From Moritella sp. 24 (lineage in GTDB: Bacteria > Pseudomonadota > Gammaproteobacteria > Enterobacterales > Moritellaceae): a stretch of 64,000 bases of DNA. The stretch lies in assembly GCF_018219155.1 (NCBI RefSeq), contig NZ_CP056123.1, positions 248,001 to 312,000 on the forward strand. Reading direction: 5' to 3'. Positions 44,891-55,073 of this stretch are shown here, piece by piece; position 1 is the stretch's first letter; each line of letters starts with the position of its first letter. The notes under the pieces were generated by a model. The model did no database searches. It was not told the origin of the DNA and was given only the letters and a program-made list of their open reading frames with translations. The position numbers and the translations under genes were made by a program.

Positions 44891-45772
44891 TTAATTCATC
44901 AATGTATCTAATTCTGTTTGAGAAGGGGCAAACCAGTATGATCCTGTTACCGCATCTGAATAATCAATGAGTCTATCAGTTACGCCATCTGGCACTCCAT
45001 ACATACGTTGAAGTTGAGTCGTAAAGCGTAATTGTTCACATGCGAATGCTAAAAAGTATAGTCCGTGTTCGGATGCGTTACCATAAGGAGAGCTACGGCG
45101 ATAAATTTTCATCCCCGATACATCGGTACGGCTAACGTGTGAATTCGCTGGCATCGCATCGCCTGATAACTCAATATCGTCTTCTTTTGTTCGCCCTACA
45201 ACGGCCTCTTGCTCTGGTACTGGCATCGCATTGAAACTATTTAGATCATGAACCCATTTTTGTGATAGTACAAAGCTACCGCCTGCACCTGATTGCCCTT
45301 CTGGAATCAATGATGCTAACTGGCGTGCATCTTCTTTCGGATTGGCTGTACCATCCACAAAACCAATTAAGTCACGATTTTTGTGATATTGGAATCCTGA
45401 GATATCTAGCTGCGTATCAGCGATTTTAGTCAGTGCTTTTTGAATATGAAATGCTTGCTCTAAAGTATGGCTGGCATTGTCACTGTGGATCCAGAACATG
45501 ACATCACCTTGAGTCGCGATTGCTTTTTTACCGTGTGGGCTAGCGATTTCGGTAAAGTCATCAAATGCGCTTAGCTCTAAATCAGGTAATAGGGTATTCG
45601 TCGCATTACGACCAAAAGCCACAACAATGTGAATATCATCTGTTTGTTTGCATAACGCAGCTTGTAATGCGCGTTGAATATTTGCTAAGTAAACATCTTC
45701 TTTAAAGGTATATTCTAAGTGATGGTAGCTTTGGCTTTGTTCATTAAAAATGGCGATTTGTGGTTGGGTCAT
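44891..45772 (-). CDS. Dyp-type heme peroxidase (YfeX-like)
   Basis: A 293-residue peroxidase of the dye-decolorising family. The GXXDG motif is GFVDGTANP near residue 140, with the distal Asp, and the expected proximal His region follows in ANSHVSRTDV with the conserved Arg in MKIYRRSSPYG. The length and lack of a Tat signal match cytosolic YfeX. Proposed roles in the family are peroxide removal and heme-related chemistry; the latter is debated. AGGAG ribosome site. Confidence 0.92.
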   Translation of the reverse strand: MTQPQIAIFNEQSQSYHHLEYTFKEDVYLANIQRALQAALCKQTDDIHIVVAFGRNATNTLLPDLELSAFDDFTEIASPHGKKAIATQGDVMFWIHSDNASHTLEQAFHIQKALTKIADTQLDISGFQYHKNRDLIGFVDGTANPKEDARQLASLIPEGQSGAGGSFVLSQKWVHDLNSFNAMPVPEQEAVVGRTKEDDIELSGDAMPANSHVSRTDVSGMKIYRRSSPYGNASEHGLYFLAFACEQLRFTTQLQRMYGVPDGVTDRLIDYSDAVTGSYWFAPSQTELDTLMN

Positions 45773-45830
45773 GCCAACTCCTTTAATGCATAACCAATCT
45801 AATCGCTTAGATTGGTTAGTTAATATGTAA

Positions 45831-47621
45831 TTAAATAGCGTGTGTAGCCTGAGATAGCCACTGTAAGTCAGAACCTGTTAACAATGGCGATAATGCTTTA
45901 TTTACTTGTGCATGATAGGCATTGATCCAGTTTACTTCGTTCTGTGATAGTAGTTGTTGATCTATTAGATGCAAATCAAAAGGAACCAAGGTAAGGGTTT
46001 CAAATTCATAGAATGTCTTACCATCGTGACCGCTGTCTTTAGCGACAACATAGATTAGGTTCTCACAGCGGATACCGTATTCATCTTGTTTGTAGTAGCC
46101 CGGCTCATTCGATACAACCATACCTGGTAGTAAAGGAACCCCGTTTGAGTTTTTACCAATACGGTGTGGACCTTCGTGTACGTTAAGAAAGCAACCAACA
46201 CCATGACCAGTTCCGTGGTCGTAATCATAGCCTTGCTGCCATAAGAACTGGCGTGCGAGTGAATCTAATTGACCACCACAGGTGCCAGCTGGAAATTTCA
46301 TTTGAGCAAGTGCGATATGGCCCTTTAATACTAGGGTAAACATTTTCTTATGTTCTGCGCTTGGTGTACCAATGGCTACAGTACGCGTAATATCAGTTGT
46401 TCCATCAAGGTACTGAGCACCTGAATCGAACAGGTAAATACTGTCCATTGGCAGCTGTGCTGGTACGCCATTATTATGATTGTAATGACACATAGCGGCA
46501 TTCCCACCGGCTGCTGAAATCGTATCAAAACTTAATTCAACGAAGTGCTCGTTCGACGCTCGGAAACTTGTCAGTTTGTCAGAAAGGTATGCTTCATCAT
46601 GTAAGTTACCCGCTGCTACTTCTTTTTCTAACCAATTCAGAAAACGCACTTCAGACGCGCCATCACGAATATGTGATGCTTGCATGCCTGATAACTCGAC
46701 TGCGTTTTTACACGCTTTTGGTAGTGCAACTGGATCATCACCTGTAATTAATGTTGCGCCTGCTCGTAGCGCTGTTAACTGACTAAACGCATTTGATGCT
46801 TCAGGATCGGCTAATACATTTAGCTGTTGTTCACCGAGTGCTTGGTAAGTGGCTGTTGCTTGTTTTTCATCGACAATCTCAACACCTTCGCCTACGTGGT
46901 CGTGGAAGCCTGCTGGGATCTTCGCTGGGTTCGTGAAAAAGGTCATTGAACCATCTTTACGTAGTACCGCACTACCAAGAATAACGCAGAAACAATGAAT
47001 ATCTTTACCACGAATATTCAATAACCAAGCGATCGAGTCTAGTGCACTAATAATAACGGCATCAGCACCTTGTTTCGCAATATCGGCACCGATCTGTTGG
47101 CGTTTTTCTAAGCTTGATTGACCCGTGTATTTTTCGTCGAGCAGTAGACCGACGTTTTCTGTTGGTGTAGGTCTGTCTGACCAGCTTAAATCAACTGGAT
47201 TTGCATCAACGGCAACTAAGTTGATATTTTTTTCTGTTAAGGTTTTTTCACTCGCGTTATGCCAATTTAGATTATGTACTTTAGCGTCATAACCCACGTT
47301 CGCATTAGCAGGTAATTGCTCGCTTAACCAAGCAACATGAGGTGTTTCATGAAGATGATAAAACTCAAAGCAATCGCCATTAACTTGTTGCTTTACCTGA
47401 ATGGTATAGCGACCGTCAGTAAAGATAGCTGCACGATCTTTTAAAATGACAACCGTACCTGCTGAACCGGTAAAATCGCTGCACCATAATAAACGTTCGT
47501 TATGTGCAGGCACATATTCACCAAGGTATTCATCTGCACGGGGTACGATGAATGCGTCTAAGTTTGCTGCATTCATATGTGAGCGTATTGCCGCTAATTT
47601 CTGTTCTATTGTTTGAGGCAT
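45831..47621 (-). CDS. Aminopeptidase P family protein (Xaa-Pro aminopeptidase, M24)
   Basis: A 596-residue metallopeptidase that removes an N-terminal residue before proline. Two creatinase-like N-terminal domains are followed by the pita-bread catalytic domain. Metal ligands are visible: two Asp in FDSGAQYLDGTTDITRT, His in GHGVGCFLNVHEGPH, Glu in VVSNEPGYY and Glu in GIRCENLIYV. The three-domain length is like eukaryotic cytosolic APP1 and common in marine gammaproteobacteria, longer than E. coli PepP (about 440). Start begins MPQTIEQKLAAIR. Confidence 0.92.
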   Translation of the reverse strand: MPQTIEQKLAAIRSHMNAANLDAFIVPRADEYLGEYVPAHNERLLWCSDFTGSAGTVVILKDRAAIFTDGRYTIQVKQQVNGDCFEFYHLHETPHVAWLSEQLPANANVGYDAKVHNLNWHNASEKTLTEKNINLVAVDANPVDLSWSDRPTPTENVGLLLDEKYTGQSSLEKRQQIGADIAKQGADAVIISALDSIAWLLNIRGKDIHCFCVILGSAVLRKDGSMTFFTNPAKIPAGFHDHVGEGVEIVDEKQATATYQALGEQQLNVLADPEASNAFSQLTALRAGATLITGDDPVALPKACKNAVELSGMQASHIRDGASEVRFLNWLEKEVAAGNLHDEAYLSDKLTSFRASNEHFVELSFDTISAAGGNAAMCHYNHNNGVPAQLPMDSIYLFDSGAQYLDGTTDITRTVAIGTPSAEHKKMFTLVLKGHIALAQMKFPAGTCGGQLDSLARQFLWQQGYDYDHGTGHGVGCFLNVHEGPHRIGKNSNGVPLLPGMVVSNEPGYYKQDEYGIRCENLIYVVAKDSGHDGKTFYEFETLTLVPFDLHLIDQQLLSQNEVNWINAYHAQVNKALSPLLTGSDLQWLSQATHAI

Positions 47622-47852
47622 TTTGCTGTCCGATTTATCATGTTACCGACGCGATAAGTTGCGTTGAGCGGGTACATGTTTTGGTTATAGAAAGAGATAA
47701 TATTGAAACATTAACCTGTTCGGCTTTAGATATGCAAGAGGAGGTAGTGAGGATTGTGATGTTTTTAGTAAATTAAGCAGTGATAAAATCAATTATTCAC
47801 TGCTTAACTTTTCGTGCTGAGATATGTTTTATATCGTCTTTGCTGGTGGCTA

Positions 47853-48758
47853 TTATTTTGTTGCCACCACCTGACGCTTTCTACGCCAGTTAATTTGTTG
47901 GATAACAAGCCCGATAATAATTGTTATTAAGCCAATAAACGTTGACGGATGAACTTCCTCACCGACAATCGCGCTTAATAAAAATAATGAAATAAAGGGT
48001 GAGATAAAAATAAGGTTACTGACCTGCGCGGTGTTCGTCGCTAGTTTAATTGCCATTAACCAAAGAACAAATGAAATACCCATTTCAAACAAACCAATAT
48101 AAACCGCCCCTAAAATGCCTTCGACAGAATTAAAGTTAAAATCGGCTAGTAACGCGGTCGCGATAAAAGTAAAAGGTAAGCTTAATAAAAATCCGAGTAG
48201 CAAGCTAACAATGGGATCATTGTTATTTTTGGCATTGATGATCCAATAACTTGCCCAAATTAATGTGCTCAATAATGCAAAGGCAACGCCGAGTGGGCTT
48301 TCAAAATTAAGCCCCAATAAGTCACCTTTAGTTGCGATTATTAAGGCTCCTGTATAACTGAACAGTATTGCTACCCAATCTTTTTTACGGATCTGTTGTC
48401 CTAAAAAAGGCACAGACAGTAATGTGAGGGTAATTGCCCAGGTGTAATTTAAGGCCTGTGCTTGTGAGGCGGGTAATAAATCATAAGCCTTAAAGAGCAC
48501 TAAGTAATACAGAAATGGGTTAATGACGCCAAGGGTAAGATAAAATAGCGGCTGTTTTACAAAATACTGTTTGAGTAGATGTAATTTTTTTTGTTGGTAA
48601 GTAATCCCCAACAATAAAACGATACTGGTTAATGAAGCAATCAACACCATTTGAATCGGTGCAAAATGGCTAAGTGTTATTTTAAATGCAGATGCAACAG
48701 TGGACCAGAGTAATACTGTTATCAAGCCGAACAGCATGGCTTTTTTTTGATTTTTCAT
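47853..48758 (-). CDS. EamA/DMT family exporter
   Basis: A 301-residue inner-membrane protein with ten predicted helices. The usual N-terminal pattern GLITVLLWSTVASAFKI is present, and the second EamA repeat begins near residue 148 (SPLGVAFALLSTLIWASYW). ATG 48758 is chosen because it places the first helix normally; the ribosome site is weak, and ATG 48809 is also possible. It is unlike the exporter at 40.7 kb. Substrate unknown. Confidence 0.82.
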   Translation of the reverse strand: MKNQKKAMLFGLITVLLWSTVASAFKITLSHFAPIQMVLIASLTSIVLLLGITYQQKKLHLLKQYFVKQPLFYLTLGVINPFLYYLVLFKAYDLLPASQAQALNYTWAITLTLLSVPFLGQQIRKKDWVAILFSYTGALIIATKGDLLGLNFESPLGVAFALLSTLIWASYWIINAKNNNDPIVSLLLGFLLSLPFTFIATALLADFNFNSVEGILGAVYIGLFEMGISFVLWLMAIKLATNTAQVSNLIFISPFISLFLLSAIVGEEVHPSTFIGLITIIIGLVIQQINWRRKRQVVATK

Positions 48759-48940
48759 TAGTACCAATTTCGAGGGTGGATTAAGGCGTGCAGGCAGTGT
48801 AATCGGCAAGTTTATTCAAATCTAGTATTTCATGCTGGATTACTGATATTCAAACAATGAAATGGTGACTTAAAGGGGGGAATGTCTCTAAGCCACATAG
48901 AATTAAGATAGATTTTAGATTGGTTTGTTAAGTTGTGAAT

Positions 48941-50965
48941 TTAAAACGCATATTCCTCGGCAACTTCAGAGAGCTTATCTGCAACCGTTAATAAGTTATG
49001 TGCTGATTGTGTTGCGCCTGTTGCAACTGAACGTGCAGAGTCCGCACCCGCAGAAACATTACTGACATTACGTTCCACTTCCTCTGCGGCGAGGCTTTGT
49101 TCTTCAATTGCGCTGGCGATTTGGTTATTGAGTGAGACGATCTTATCGACTGACAGAGTAATGGCTTCAAATGTGTTTGAGGCTTCTTTGGCCTGCATGA
49201 CGCCCATGTTTGCTTGCTCTCTCCCTGTTGCCATAACTTTAACTGATTCTTTGGCTCCAGATTGTACACGCTCAATCATAACTTGAATTTCATTGGTTGA
49301 TTGCTGGGTTCGACTCGCTAATGTTCTAACTTCATCTGCGACCACGGCAAAACCACGGCCTTGTTCACCGGCTCTGGCTGCCTCAATCGCTGCATTTAAT
49401 GCTAATAGATTGGTTTGTTCTGCAATACTTTTAATCACTTCAACGACACCACCAATATCAGCGCAGTGACTTTCTAGTTTTTGAATCGTGTCACTCGACG
49501 TCTCAACCTCAGATGCAATTGCGTTGATTGCGATGATGGTTTGGTCTACGACTTGTTTACCTTCCAATACCGCGCGTTCAGCATCATGGGTTGCACTTGT
49601 TGCATCATTGGCATTGATGGCCATATCTGCGGATGTTGCAGCCATCAGCTTTATTGATGCGGCAATTTGATGGGTTTCTGTTTGCTGCGCGGTAATCGTT
49701 GTTTCTGCTGAGTTGGTCTTGTCAGTAATATCACGCACTGAACTATGCACATCCACAGCACTACTATTGAGTTGTTTGACTAATGTGCGCATACCATCAA
49801 TGGTGCTATTAAAATGCTGAGCAATAATGGCTAGTTCGTCATTACTGACAATATCGACATTTTGAGAGAGGTCACCATTTGATACATTCAGCGCCACTTG
49901 ACTAATGCTGCGAATTGTCTCGGTGAGTGAGATATAAATACTCAATAGGATGATCACACAAACGATGAATAAAATAATAAGCATGGTGTAAAAGATATTA
50001 AGCTCATTATTTTTATCACTGAGTCTGATGGTTATTTCATTGCCGAGTGTATCGAAGGCGGTTTGATATAAAGTATTGGTTTTAATTCGCAGCTCTTCGC
50101 CTAGAAGATACAGGGTATTTGGATCAATTTTAATTTCGGCAGATACAGTATTAATTAATTGGCGGTCAAGTAAATCTTCCAAGGTTGCCATCGTTGCTTT
50201 GATTTGTTCTAGAGGTGCTACAAGGGTATTTCCGTATGCAGGATTTACCGCGAGTAGGGCTTGGACATCGTCATTTGTTGCAGATGAGATAATTCTGAGT
50301 TGATCGATGCGGCGACTTAAATCATTAAAGCTGGTGGCGGTAAATTCAGCAAATGCTGCTGTCTCGGCTGCTTTGTCTGTGACCTGATAAGAAAAATCAG
50401 TTAATCGTGGTAACTGACTTTGAGTTAAATTAATGAGGTAATAGCTGCTTAAGTGAGAATCAAAGAGTAATTTACTTTCGCTATTGATCTCACGTGTGCC
50501 GATACGAAGATTTTCTAGCATTAAATCAATAGCATAAAAAATTTCTTCAGGTAATAAAAAGTCACTATCGGCTTTTAGTTTTTGCCAGTCAGCGGTAATT
50601 TTATCAAATGCAGACAGTTGTGAACCTGTTGCGGCTGTATACGCTCGGTAGTATTGATTAAATGTGTTTTCTGCCAGTTCTTGTGCTTGCTGTATGTTGT
50701 CATCACCTGGCTCTAGCTCTGCTACTTCTAAGCTTAGTAAGTGACGGTAATCAATCAGTTTGTTTGCGACTTCAGGCAAGGTTGTTAAAAGTTTATAACC
50801 CTGTAGTTCAGATTCTGCAAAGGTAATATCTTTTTGTGTTTGCGAAATAATAGTAGAGGAAAAAAACACAATTGGAGACGCGAGCAATAAGATCACAAGG
50901 CCAAATTTTTTTTGAAATGATAATCGACTAATCAGGTAAGTGACGGGTTGCAGTAATTTGCCCAT
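48941..50965 (-). CDS. Methyl-accepting chemotaxis protein
   Basis: A 674-residue chemoreceptor. A membrane helix near 20-40 ([17 protein letters not shown]) and another near 330-350 ([17 protein letters not shown]) flank a large helical periplasmic sensor domain of about 290 residues. HAMP follows, then the signalling hairpin [19 protein letters not shown]. No CheR-binding pentapeptide is seen at the C-terminus (ends EVAEEYAF). The ATG at 50965 with AAGGAT is preferred; the frame reaches 51094. Ligand unknown. Confidence 0.92.
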   Translation of the reverse strand: MGKLLQPVTYLISRLSFQKKFGLVILLLASPIVFFSSTIISQTQKDITFAESELQGYKLLTTLPEVANKLIDYRHLLSLEVAELEPGDDNIQQAQELAENTFNQYYRAYTAATGSQLSAFDKITADWQKLKADSDFLLPEEIFYAIDLMLENLRIGTREINSESKLLFDSHLSSYYLINLTQSQLPRLTDFSYQVTDKAAETAAFAEFTATSFNDLSRRIDQLRIISSATNDDVQALLAVNPAYGNTLVAPLEQIKATMATLEDLLDRQLINTVSAEIKIDPNTLYLLGEELRIKTNTLYQTAFDTLGNEITIRLSDKNNELNIFYTMLIILFIVCVIILLSIYISLTETIRSISQVALNVSNGDLSQNVDIVSNDELAIIAQHFNSTIDGMRTLVKQLNSSAVDVHSSVRDITDKTNSAETTITAQQTETHQIAASIKLMAATSADMAINANDATSATHDAERAVLEGKQVVDQTIIAINAIASEVETSSDTIQKLESHCADIGGVVEVIKSIAEQTNLLALNAAIEAARAGEQGRGFAVVADEVRTLASRTQQSTNEIQVMIERVQSGAKESVKVMATGREQANMGVMQAKEASNTFEAITLSVDKIVSLNNQIASAIEEQSLAAEEVERNVSNVSAGADSARSVATGATQSAHNLLTVADKLSEVAEEYAF

Positions 50966-51162
50966 AAAAATATCCTTATCAATATGGTAGGGGAGTTTTG
51001 GCTTAGGAGTATGATTAGACGGCTCATGCCAACGCATGATTAATATATCCAGTTGTTGAATAAATGTTAAGTATTTTGTGTGCGCATTTAACAAGTAAGA
51101 CGTTGTTTCGTGATCTCTATGGCGAGACTGGGGAATATTACTGACATAGTGGGTAGAAAATA

Positions 51163-51189
51163 GATGTGCATATCAAGTATATGCACATC
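51163..51189 (-). terminator. Hairpin after gor
   Basis: GATGTGCATAT and ATATGCACATC form an 11-base stem around a five-base loop, 15 bases after the gor stop. The minus-strand tail is only moderately T-rich. Confidence 0.6.
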
Positions 51190-51204
51190 AGATGCGAAAT
51201 AAAA

Positions 51205-52560
51205 TTAACGCATTGTTACGAATTCTTCAGAGCCTGTAGGATGGATTGCGACAACGCTATCAAAATCAGCTTTTGTTGCCCCCATCTTCATTGCAACACC
51301 AAAGCCTTGGATCATTTCGTCAACAGCAAAACCAATACCGTGTAGACCAACAACTGTTTCTTCTTCACCAGCACAAACCAGTTTCATTTTACAAGGTTGG
51401 CGGTTTGATGTGATTGCAGTATACATAGCGGTAAAACCAGATTGATACACTTTTACGTTTTCTTCACCATATTGTGCAATTGCTTCTGGTTCTGTTAAAC
51501 CGATAGTACCAATTGGTGGATGGCTAAATACAACGGTTGGGATCAGGTTGTAATCCATTTTCGCCGTTGTTTTACCGTTAAATAGACGTTCAGATAATTG
51601 ACGGCCTGCTTTAACTGCTACTGGTGTTAATTCAACACCACCTTCCATGATGTCACCTACACAGTAGATACCATCTATATTTGTGTTCTGGTATTCATCT
51701 ACCTTGATGTAACCACGGTCATTGGTTTCAACGCCCGTTGCTGCAAGATTAATCTTGTCTGTCGAAGGATGACGACCAATCGCCCAGATTAGCGTATCAA
51801 CATTTTGTAATTCGCCATTTTCAAGGTGAAGAGTGATAGAACCATCAGCTTCTTTCACTACTTCTTTTGGTACTGAGTTAGTATGTAGTGTAGGGCCTTC
51901 GGTATTCATTACATCAACAAGCGTATCAATCACCATAGGATCAAAACTACGTAGTGGTGATTCTTTACGAACAAATAGATGTGTTTCGCTGCCTAAACCG
52001 TGTAATACACCTGCAAGTTCAACGGCAATGTAACCCGCACCGATAACAGCAACACGTTTTGGTTGTTCTGTTAATTCAAAGAAACCATTCGAATCAATGC
52101 CGTGCTCTGCACCCGGTACATTTGGAATCGTTGGCGCGCCACCTGTTGCGATCAGAATATGATCTGCAGTGTAAGTTTCGCCATTAACGCTTACTGTGTT
52201 TTTATCTACAAATGTAGCAAAGCCTTTGATAACAGTAACCTTGTTATTGCCTAATACATTGTCATAAGACGTATGAATACGACCAATGTAAGCTTCGCGT
52301 GCTGCAACTAATTTACCCCAATCAAGGCCTTTATTTTCTACATCAAAGCCATAGTCTTTTGCATATAGGTGCATTGCTTCTGCGATTTGAGCGCCATGCC
52401 ACATCACTTTCTTAGGAACGCAACCAACATTAACACAAGTGCCACCTAGTGCATTGGCTTCAATAATAGCAACTTTTTTACCGTACATTGACGCTCTGTT
52501 TGCTGATGCAATACCGCCGCTACCACCACCAATTGCAATGTAATCAAAATGCTGTGACAT
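51205..52560 (-). CDS. gor: Glutathione-disulfide reductase
   Basis: FAD enzyme that reduces oxidised glutathione with NADPH. The 451-residue protein has the FAD loop [15 protein letters not shown], the redox disulfide [13 protein letters not shown] (Cys42/Cys47), the NAD(P)-binding [15 protein letters not shown], and the C-terminal active-site [12 protein letters not shown] ribosome site. It is divergent from prlC with a 259-base gap; gor, prlC and rsmJ are also close neighbours in E. coli. Confidence 0.95.
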   Translation of the reverse strand: MSQHFDYIAIGGGSGGIASANRASMYGKKVAIIEANALGGTCVNVGCVPKKVMWHGAQIAEAMHLYAKDYGFDVENKGLDWGKLVAAREAYIGRIHTSYDNVLGNNKVTVIKGFATFVDKNTVSVNGETYTADHILIATGGAPTIPNVPGAEHGIDSNGFFELTEQPKRVAVIGAGYIAVELAGVLHGLGSETHLFVRKESPLRSFDPMVIDTLVDVMNTEGPTLHTNSVPKEVVKEADGSITLHLENGELQNVDTLIWAIGRHPSTDKINLAATGVETNDRGYIKVDEYQNTNIDGIYCVGDIMEGGVELTPVAVKAGRQLSERLFNGKTTAKMDYNLIPTVVFSHPPIGTIGLTEPEAIAQYGEENVKVYQSGFTAMYTAITSNRQPCKMKLVCAGEEETVVGLHGIGFAVDEMIQGFGVAMKMGATKADFDSVVAIHPTGSEEFVTMR

Positions 52561-52819
52561 ATTTTTATAGTCCTTAAATGAGAAGATAAACTTATTATAT
52601 GACTAAGTTCATCGCCTTGTTTTTTAATAAAGTTAATTTTACAGTTTAAACTGAATTGACTGATATTATTAGTAGATAAAGCCACTCACTGTCATAACTT
52701 TTACCTATCAATCCTAAATTTTACTGCGTGGACGTTTCTTGATATTTACTCGCTATACTTGAAATTATCATTTTATAGCCGCATTAACTAATTAATATCA
52801 TTATAAATAGGATGACTCT

Positions 52820-54859
52820 ATGACTAACCCACTTTTGACTATGACTGGCTTACCTCCGTTTTCTAGCATTAAACCTGAGCACATTGTTCCGGCAGTAACT
52901 CAGGGCATCCAAGACTGTGAAGCTGCTATTGAGCGTGTATTGGCAAATACAGAGACTGTAACTTGGGCTAATTTAGTTGCGCCTTTAGAAGAAAGTGATG
53001 ATCGGTTAGGACGTATTTGGTCGCCTATAGGTCACTTGAATGCGGTAGTGAGCAGTGATGAATTGCGCGAAGCACATGATGCTTGCTTACCTTTGCTATC
53101 AGAATACCAAACTAAAGTGGGGCAGAATCAACAACTGTTTTTAGCGTATCAGCGCTTACATGACAGTAGTGAGTTTGCAACGCTATCAACTGCGCAGCAA
53201 AAAGTGATCACAAATGCACTGCGCGACTTTAGGTTATCAGGTATTGATTTAGTTAATGACGATAAGCTGCGTTATGGTGAAATATCGAAACGCATGTCAA
53301 AGCTGACATCAACATTCAGCAATAATGTAATGGACGCAACATTAGGTTGGCAAAAAGAAATCACCGATGAAGCATTATTAATTGGTTTACCTGAGTCAGC
53401 AAAAGCGGCAGCGAAGGCCACTGCAGAAAGTAAGTCATTAACGGGTTACCTGTTTACTTTAGACTTCCCAAGCTACTTACCTGTGATGATGTATTCTGAG
53501 AATAGAGAATTACGTCGTGAAGTGTATGAAGCATTCTGTACACGTGCATCAGATGTAGGTCCTAATGCTGGTAAGTGGGATAACTCGGCAGTTATGGACG
53601 AAATTATCTCTCTGCGCCACGAACTTGCAGAATTACTTGGTTTTGCTCATTTCGCAGAAAAATCATTAGCGACAAAAATGGCTGAAACGCCAGATCAAGT
53701 CATTGAATTTTTGACAGACCTTGCTGATAAATCGGTTTCTCAAGCGGAAGTTGAATTAGCTGAAATTCAAGCATTCGCGAAAGATAACTTTATGGCACAA
53801 AAATTAGAAGCGTGGGATCTGACGTTTTATGCTGAGAAGTTGAAGCAAGCGAAGTACACTATTTCTGATGAAGAACTACGTCCATACTTCCCTGAAGATC
53901 GTGTAGTAAAAGGCATGTTCGAAGTTGTTAAGCGTTTATTTGGGCTTAACATTATTGAAGAATTGGGTGCTGAATCTTGGCATGATGATGTGCGTTTCTT
54001 CGAGATATTTGATGAAGAAGGCGAGTTACGTGGGAGCTTCTACCTTGACCTGTATGCACGTGAACATAAGCGTGGTGGTGCTTGGATGAATGATTGTTTA
54101 ACGCATCGTATTAAAGCAGATGGCGAATTACAAAAACCAGTGGCTTACTTAACGTGTAACTTTAATAAACCAGTGGGTGATAAACCTGCGTTATTCACGC
54201 ACAACGAAGTGACAACTTTATTCCACGAATTCGGTCATGGTTTACACCATATGTTAACTAAAGTAATCCCTGCGGCTGTATCTGGAATTAATGGTGTGCC
54301 TTGGGATGCTGTTGAGCTACCAAGTCAGTTTATGGAAAATTGGTGTTGGCAAGAAGAGGCGTTAGCCTTTATTTCAGGTCATCATGAAACGGATGAGCCA
54401 TTACCGCAAGCAATGTTAGATAAACTGCTTGCTGCCAAAAACTTTAATTCGGCGATGGGGATGTTACGTCAAATTGAATTTGGTTTATTCGATTTCCGTA
54501 TGCACATGGAATATAACCCAGCACAAGGCTCGAACATTCAATCGGTATTAAACTCGGTAAGAGAAAAAGTATCTGTGTTACCTGCACCAGAGTTTAACCG
54601 TTTCCAAAATGGTTTCTCGCATATTTTTGCTGGTGGCTATGCAGCGGGTTATTACAGCTATAAATGGGCTGAAGTATTATCTGCGGACGCATTTTCTCGT
54701 TTTGAAGATGAAGGTATTTTTAATGCCGAGACAGGGCGTGATTTTATGGAATGTGTACTTGAACGTGGCGGCAGTGACACACCAATGTCGTTATTTGTTA
54801 AGTTTAGAGGACGTAAACCAAGCACTTATGCATTATTAAATCATTCAGGAATTAACTAA
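52820..54859 (+). CDS. prlC: Oligopeptidase A
   Basis: Cytoplasmic M3 zinc metallopeptidase that degrades short peptides, including cleaved signal peptides. The 679-residue protein has the zinc motif HEFGHGLHH at 469-477 and the family N-terminus NPLL...GLPPFSSIKPEHIVPA. ATG 52820 has AGGATG before it. E. coli prlC is followed at once by rsmJ; here a GGDEF-EAL gene has been placed between them. Confidence 0.95.
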   Translation: MTNPLLTMTGLPPFSSIKPEHIVPAVTQGIQDCEAAIERVLANTETVTWANLVAPLEESDDRLGRIWSPIGHLNAVVSSDELREAHDACLPLLSEYQTKVGQNQQLFLAYQRLHDSSEFATLSTAQQKVITNALRDFRLSGIDLVNDDKLRYGEISKRMSKLTSTFSNNVMDATLGWQKEITDEALLIGLPESAKAAAKATAESKSLTGYLFTLDFPSYLPVMMYSENRELRREVYEAFCTRASDVGPNAGKWDNSAVMDEIISLRHELAELLGFAHFAEKSLATKMAETPDQVIEFLTDLADKSVSQAEVELAEIQAFAKDNFMAQKLEAWDLTFYAEKLKQAKYTISDEELRPYFPEDRVVKGMFEVVKRLFGLNIIEELGAESWHDDVRFFEIFDEEGELRGSFYLDLYAREHKRGGAWMNDCLTHRIKADGELQKPVAYLTCNFNKPVGDKPALFTHNEVTTLFHEFGHGLHHMLTKVIPAAVSGINGVPWDAVELPSQFMENWCWQEEALAFISGHHETDEPLPQAMLDKLLAAKNFNSAMGMLRQIEFGLFDFRMHMEYNPAQGSNIQSVLNSVREKVSVLPAPEFNRFQNGFSHIFAGGYAAGYYSYKWAEVLSADAFSRFEDEGIFNAETGRDFMECVLERGGSDTPMSLFVKFRGRKPSTYALLNHSGIN

Positions 54860-55073
54860 TGTAATGGATAACTTGCTATAACTGATACGTTGTAGCGGTT
54901 ATCGTTTAGTTTTGATTTTAAAATAGTAGTAAATTGTGTATTATCTTGACGTGATATTCACCCCTTTATTTTTAGTGCTAAAGTATTACCATAGTTCTAG
55001 ATGCACTGTGGTAATAGTTGAAAGGATATCAATTTACTACTGCTAAACTAATCGAATTTCTGGACAAGGATGT